A DNA stretch of 64,000 nucleotides, taken from the NCBI RefSeq assembly GCF_001640805.2, contig NC_066851.1, positions 1,688,971-1,752,970 on the forward strand, given 5' to 3'. Under the pieces are notes generated by a model. It worked only from the letters and a program-made list of their open reading frames with translations, was not told the origin of the DNA and ran no database searches. The translations under genes were made by a program, and so were the position numbers. This DNA is from Lates calcarifer. Lineage: Eukaryota; Chordata; Actinopteri; Centropomidae. This document shows positions 59,964-64,000 of this stretch, piece after piece; the stretch's first letter is position 1, and each line of letters begins with the position of its first letter.

Positions 59964-61659
59964 ATGATTTTTTTTCATAGGAAAAATGTACGTCTAATTA
60001 CTTTTTCCTTGACGACTTTTTCCAGCCAGTGCTATGGCATAGCTATACTGGCAATAACTTGAGTGAGTCTGCAGTGACATGTACTGTAAGTTAGTTGTAC
60101 CTGTACCTCTGTGGATCTAACTTTCTGCCATGGTCTGAAAGCTACAGGGCATCAAACTAAGTTGTGTGCAGTGAAAGCAGCCCTGCAGTATGTGCTGTGA
60201 TCTGCTGTGAATATCAGTTTCATCAATCTCATGACTAACACATCCACAAACAGCCAGCACCACCTCCCCTCCACCAACACATCACCAGTGAAAGATCCAG
60301 TGATTGACAGATGAGATCAGACAAGTGGATTTAGCAGGGGAGATCTCTGCTTCCCTCGGTGGGATCTGAGATTCACACTCAGTGCACCCAGACATACAAC
60401 CTCCCACCCACCCACACATGTACACTCATGCACACGGACTCACACACATACACTATCTTCCCAGATGACTCTCTGCTTTCCCCAAGCCAGAGTGGGAGGT
60501 GTGTATGATTTTATGTGTGTATGTGTGTGTGTGGAAGCAGACTGGCAGCAGCATGTGGCCACCAACAAGACTCGACCTCCTCAACCCCCCACCCCCAGCT
60601 TCACCTGATGTTTCAGGCTCCTTGTCTTCATCCTCTCAGCCTCCTTCATCATAACCCATGTGGGCATGGCGGCCTCCCAACCTCCTTCTTATCCAGCCAA
60701 AGTGGCCCCAGAACAGGTTTCAAGGCCAAACCTGAGTCCAATCATTGCTCCCAAGCCTTCCCCAGCCACCCCACCCCCCTTCTACCCTCCACTCCCCAAC
60801 CCCACCCCCAAAGCCTGGGTGATCTGAACCAAATCCAGTCCTGATGGCAGAGGCAGAGGAGGCAGATGCCTGGGCAGTGGGAGTAGGGCAGCGTCCATGG
60901 AAGGACTGAGGCTACTTTGTCATAGTTAGGAAGGAGTGAGGGCAAGGCATGAATATCATCATGTACACACACACACACACACACAATGTAGAATAAAACA
61001 ACCTGCACTTGAGAAAGAACTTCAACATTTGCTGATTTATTGTAAATAGCGCTTAATGAGATAAGTCATTTCTTGCTTTGTTTTTTAAGCTTCTATCCTT
61101 TTTGATTACATGACTGACAGCTATATTGCAGTCAGAGGTGTGTTCTGTGTATGTTACTCTGTGTACATTGAAATTACAACAAATGACATGGCTACAGAGG
61201 GAAATCACTGCATTAACTGAAGACTTCTTAGGTAAAAATATTAAGTTTCCATGGAGTATTTAGAAAATGTGAGTTTGTTGCATGCTTTTAGTGAGATGTG
61301 AAGAGAGGTCAACTAAAACAGTTCACTGTTACCTTGTGTGTTTTATGAAAATAAAACATTCCAAAATAAGATGTGTGGATCCGAATGGGAATCATTGTCA
61401 GCAAAAGGCTGATCAAACATAGAGTGGCAAAGATTAAAGTAGTGTATAGAAGAAACAACATGTATGCTATTCTTAGAGCCTGGATGGCCTAAAAGTCATG
61501 TTTTCTGGTAAAGGTGGTGTTTTGATATATCATACATGTATGATGTATTGATGGTGGCACATTCTCTAATGACTATGATTACTATGACACAGCAAATTTA
61601 TTGGAAAAACCATTTTTTGATGACGATGATGAAAAAAAAGATTTGGCTTGAGGCCAAAC

Positions 61660-61900
61660 TTACTTGCCGACCCCTGGGTCACATGTTAGCATGCTAGCAT
61701 CCAGTAATTAGCCCTAAACACAAAGTAAAGCTGAGGCCGATGGGAATGTCATTACTTATCAAGATATTTGTTCATAAGGCAAAGTTCAGGACAAATTAAA
61801 ATCTGACCTGATGATGGTGCTTAAAGTTGTTACCATTCATCCTGTGGAGAACATGTTCCCCCACATATGCAATGTTGTGCCAGTCCATCCAGTATTAGTT
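61660..61900 (+). repeat. fish dispersed repeat (family P)
   Basis: GTTAGCATGCTAGCATCC, then CTAAACACAAAGTAAAGCTG, then GATGGGAATGTCATTACTTA, then CTGACCTGATGATGGTGC. It is the opposite orientation of 31558-31812. Confidence 0.7.
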
Positions 61901-62327
61901 ACTAGAATCCAAGAAAGAACAGAATGGATTTGGAGTAGAACCGACAAGTTGACAAAATAATCTATAGGATCAAGTTGAAGATGTAATGCTTCAGATTTTA
62001 TTCAAAAATGTTTGCCTTAAAAACAGACTCCGCTGTTGAAGTATGCACACAGTATGTTGTCTCCTCTTTTGTCCCTCTGGGGGATGATAAGGTGAAGTTT
62101 TCCTGAGCAGTGATGTAAAGAGTGCTGGTTGTGATCACTCATCACAGTCTGACATTATGGCTGAGCAATTAGGCAGGACAGTTGTGTACTTTACTAATGA
62201 ACAATGGTTGAACGAAGCCTCCCCCAATGCTCCCATCCATCACCTCCAAACATCCCCAACTTTTCCAAGCTCTCACACAAATACACACATTCGCACACAC
62301 CGCTGGCTCCTTAAAACATGAGCATCC

Positions 62328-62330
<3 letters not shown>

Positions 62331-62386
<56 letters not shown>
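62331..62386. repeat. compound (TC)n-(AC)n microsatellite
   Basis: About 17 TC units pass directly into about 11 AC units. Confidence 0.95.
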
Positions 62387-63572
62387 GTATCCTGCTGTTG
62401 CTGGGCTGTTGGAGGTGTTTCCACCGGTTTGATGAGTTTCTGGCCGACGCTCTCAGCCTCCCTGCTGAATGTGTGGCTGCCTCTCCTCTTCTTCCTCCTC
62501 ATCATCTTTCCCTCTTGTCAACACAATCCCTCCATCCATCCGTCCTGAGGCCCAGGCCCGGCGGGGGCCAATCCGCCCCTTGCAGCGTCCTCTGGGTGCT
62601 CTCTGCATCTCCTCTGGTCCCCCTGCCACTGCACACACAGACATTTGTCTTTGGACACCAGTGAGGACCTTTGATTTATTACATTAGTTCTGTAAAACTC
62701 ACAGCTCAGTCCTTGGTTCTAGATTTATTAACAACTTTACACTTACTACTCACAAAATAACAACATAACCTAATCCCAAACCTTTTGTGAAGGTGACAAC
62801 AATGCCATTCACTGAGTAATGCTAAGCTAATGTTACATGGACTGAAAACTCAGTCATCACCAAAGCTTTCCTATGGTTAATAATATTCTGCAGCAAAGAC
62901 AATACTTGTGCATCTATGTGGCTTTGTTTAAATGCCTTAATTTATATGTAGCTGGCTAGTGGGAGCTCAAAGATGATCGAAGACCACAACTTTCATTTAC
63001 ACTCATGGTGCATTTTCAGTGTGGTTTCAGTAGAACTTTTCCACACTGAATTCCTGATGGAAAATTTCATGATACAATAGCTTTTCACCTGTCAGAGTGG
63101 AAGTCATCTTGAAACTCCAGGTTAACCTTCAGTCTAGACACAGGCATCGATCAGCCGAACACCCATCCCATCCTCACAGCCGAAAATTTAAAAGGCATTC
63201 TTCTTAAATATTGAGATCTACTTCTCGGAGCAATTACAGACGCAGTGTGAAGAATCTCTTTCATTCATGGAGAGAACACTGTAGAATAGTTGTTCTCTGA
63301 AAGGACTTTCAGAGTGCCTTGTTTTATGTAACATCAGGCAAACAAAAGAACATCAGTTGCAGACTCATAACAAGGTTAATTCAATCAGTCATACATTTAA
63401 ATGTTCATCAGGTCTTCTTCGGTACAATGGCACTTTAATGTTAACTCTTAGTTGACTGTCAGCTGGCTCTCATCTGACTTCATAACTTAAACACAGAAAG
63501 TTACACAGGAATAATCAAATCATGCTGATTACTCAGTCTAACATGTTAATTTCCCACACACCATGTCTGTGT

Positions 63573-63719
63573 AGGTTCTCAGTCATCCAGATCATGGTAG
63601 TCTAAAGTGCTAGAGTCAAAGGCAACATGACATCTTTTAGGTTCTTCGAAGATGTTTCACCTCTCATCTGAAAGGCTTCCTCGGTTCTAAAAGATGATGG
63701 GGAGTCCCAGGTATTTAAC
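63573..63719 (-). repeat. fish dispersed repeat fragment (GATGTTTCACCTCTCATC)
   Basis: TCTCAGTCATCCAGATCATG, then GGTTCTTCGAAGATGTTTCA and CCTCTCATCTGAAAGGCTTC. The minus strand reads TEEAFQMRGETSSKNL, the usual end-of-ORF words of a fish repeat, possibly Penelope-like. It directly abuts the Tc1-like fragment to its right. Confidence 0.5.
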
Positions 63720-63727
63720 CTTCCAAT

Positions 63728-63963
63728 AATCCAATAGAGCACCTTTGGGATGTGGTGCAACGGGACATTCACATCAGGAATGTGCAGCCAACAAGTCTGC
63801 AGCAACTGCATGATGCTATCATGTTAATATGACCAAAATCTCTGAGGAATGTTTTCAGCACATTGTTTAATCTATGCCACAAAGAATAGAGGCAGTTCTG
63901 AAGGTAAAAGTGGGTCCAACCCAGTACTAGCAAGTTGTACCTAATAAAGTGTCTGATGAGTGT
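63728..63963 (+). mobile_element. Tc1-like element, 3' end only
   Basis: The + strand encodes PIEHLWDVVQRDIHIRNVQP and TSLQQLHDAIM, the Tc1 transposase C-terminus with the last catalytic region. It is followed by the inverted-repeat end CCTAATAAAGTGTCTGATGA up to 63963. Its terminal sequence (reverse complement TACACTCATCAGACACTTTA) is the same family as the element at 40911-41439. It is 5'-truncated. Confidence 0.8.
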
Positions 63964-64000
63964 ACAGCTCTGCTGGGTAATGCCTAGAAAATTTCAGGTT

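Larger units (their letters stand above)
58614..59980 (+). other. probable 3' UTR of the ppp1r37-like gene
   Basis: Follows the stop codon without further coding. Two AATAAA hexamers lie at 58817-58822 and 59958-59963. The second is followed by a T-rich stretch and is the better candidate end. The region includes a long (TG)n tract and a conserved-looking stretch near 58800-58950. The extent is inferred only. Confidence 0.5.
59981..64000. other. intergenic region
   Basis: No gene recognised. Holds a CT/CA microsatellite (62331-62386), a family P repeat (61660-61900) and transposon fragments at the right edge (63573-63963). The cytosine-rich stretch 60580-60830 only produces proline-rich chance frames. 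Confidence 0.6.

Noticed and set aside
60515..60844. Proline/histidine-rich frame in the intergenic region
   Set aside because: C-rich low-complexity sequence with no domain or splice context.

Overview
The window looks like teleost fish genomic DNA, most probably from a spiny-rayed (percomorph) species. The grounds are a split gene with GT/AG introns, many long (CA)n, (GA)n and (TAA)n microsatellites, and dispersed repeats of kinds I recognise from fish genomes: Tc1-like transposons, L2/CR1-like LINE tails, hAT-type MITEs and several non-coding repeat families. No bacterial operon, rRNA, tRNA or CRISPR array is visible. Almost all of the listed open reading frames are chance frames in non-coding DNA.

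One protein-coding gene on the + strand runs through the window. Nine exons at 7148-7193, 13510-13610, 13804-13923, 16233-16380, 20771-20926, 22065-22177, 25582-25723, 26796-26962 and 58461-58613 join in frame (1146 bases, 381 residues plus stop). They encode a leucine-rich-repeat protein that aligns along its length with protein phosphatase 1 regulatory subunit 37 (PPP1R37/LRRC68). It is diverged and ends soon after the repeats, without the long acidic, proline-rich tail of PPP1R37. I call it a ppp1r37-like paralog. Its N-terminal exons, where the PP1-docking motif is expected, are either left of the window or not recognisable in bases 1-7147.

Layout: 1-7147 is non-coding upstream or intronic DNA. 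7148-26962 holds eight exons, with introns carrying a degenerate minisatellite, a decayed SGNH-hydrolase-like fragment, a LINE tail, a hAT MITE, a nearly complete 1.55-kb Tc1-like transposon and a deleted Tc1 derivative. 26963-58460 is a single 31.5-kb intron, with nested repeats, a 559-bp foldback transposon derivative, a repeated octamer/homeodomain-type motif, and G-rich and palindromic structures. The last coding exon and a probable 3' UTR follow (58461 to about 59980). 59981-64000 is intergenic, with repeats and the 3' end of another Tc1-like element.

No clearly new multi-gene system is present. The points most worth following up are the short-tailed PPP1R37-like paralog, its 31.5-kb last intron with a duplicated enhancer-like motif, the near-perfect foldback element and the nested repeat insertion. 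Alignments were made by eye from memory of the families; no search was run.
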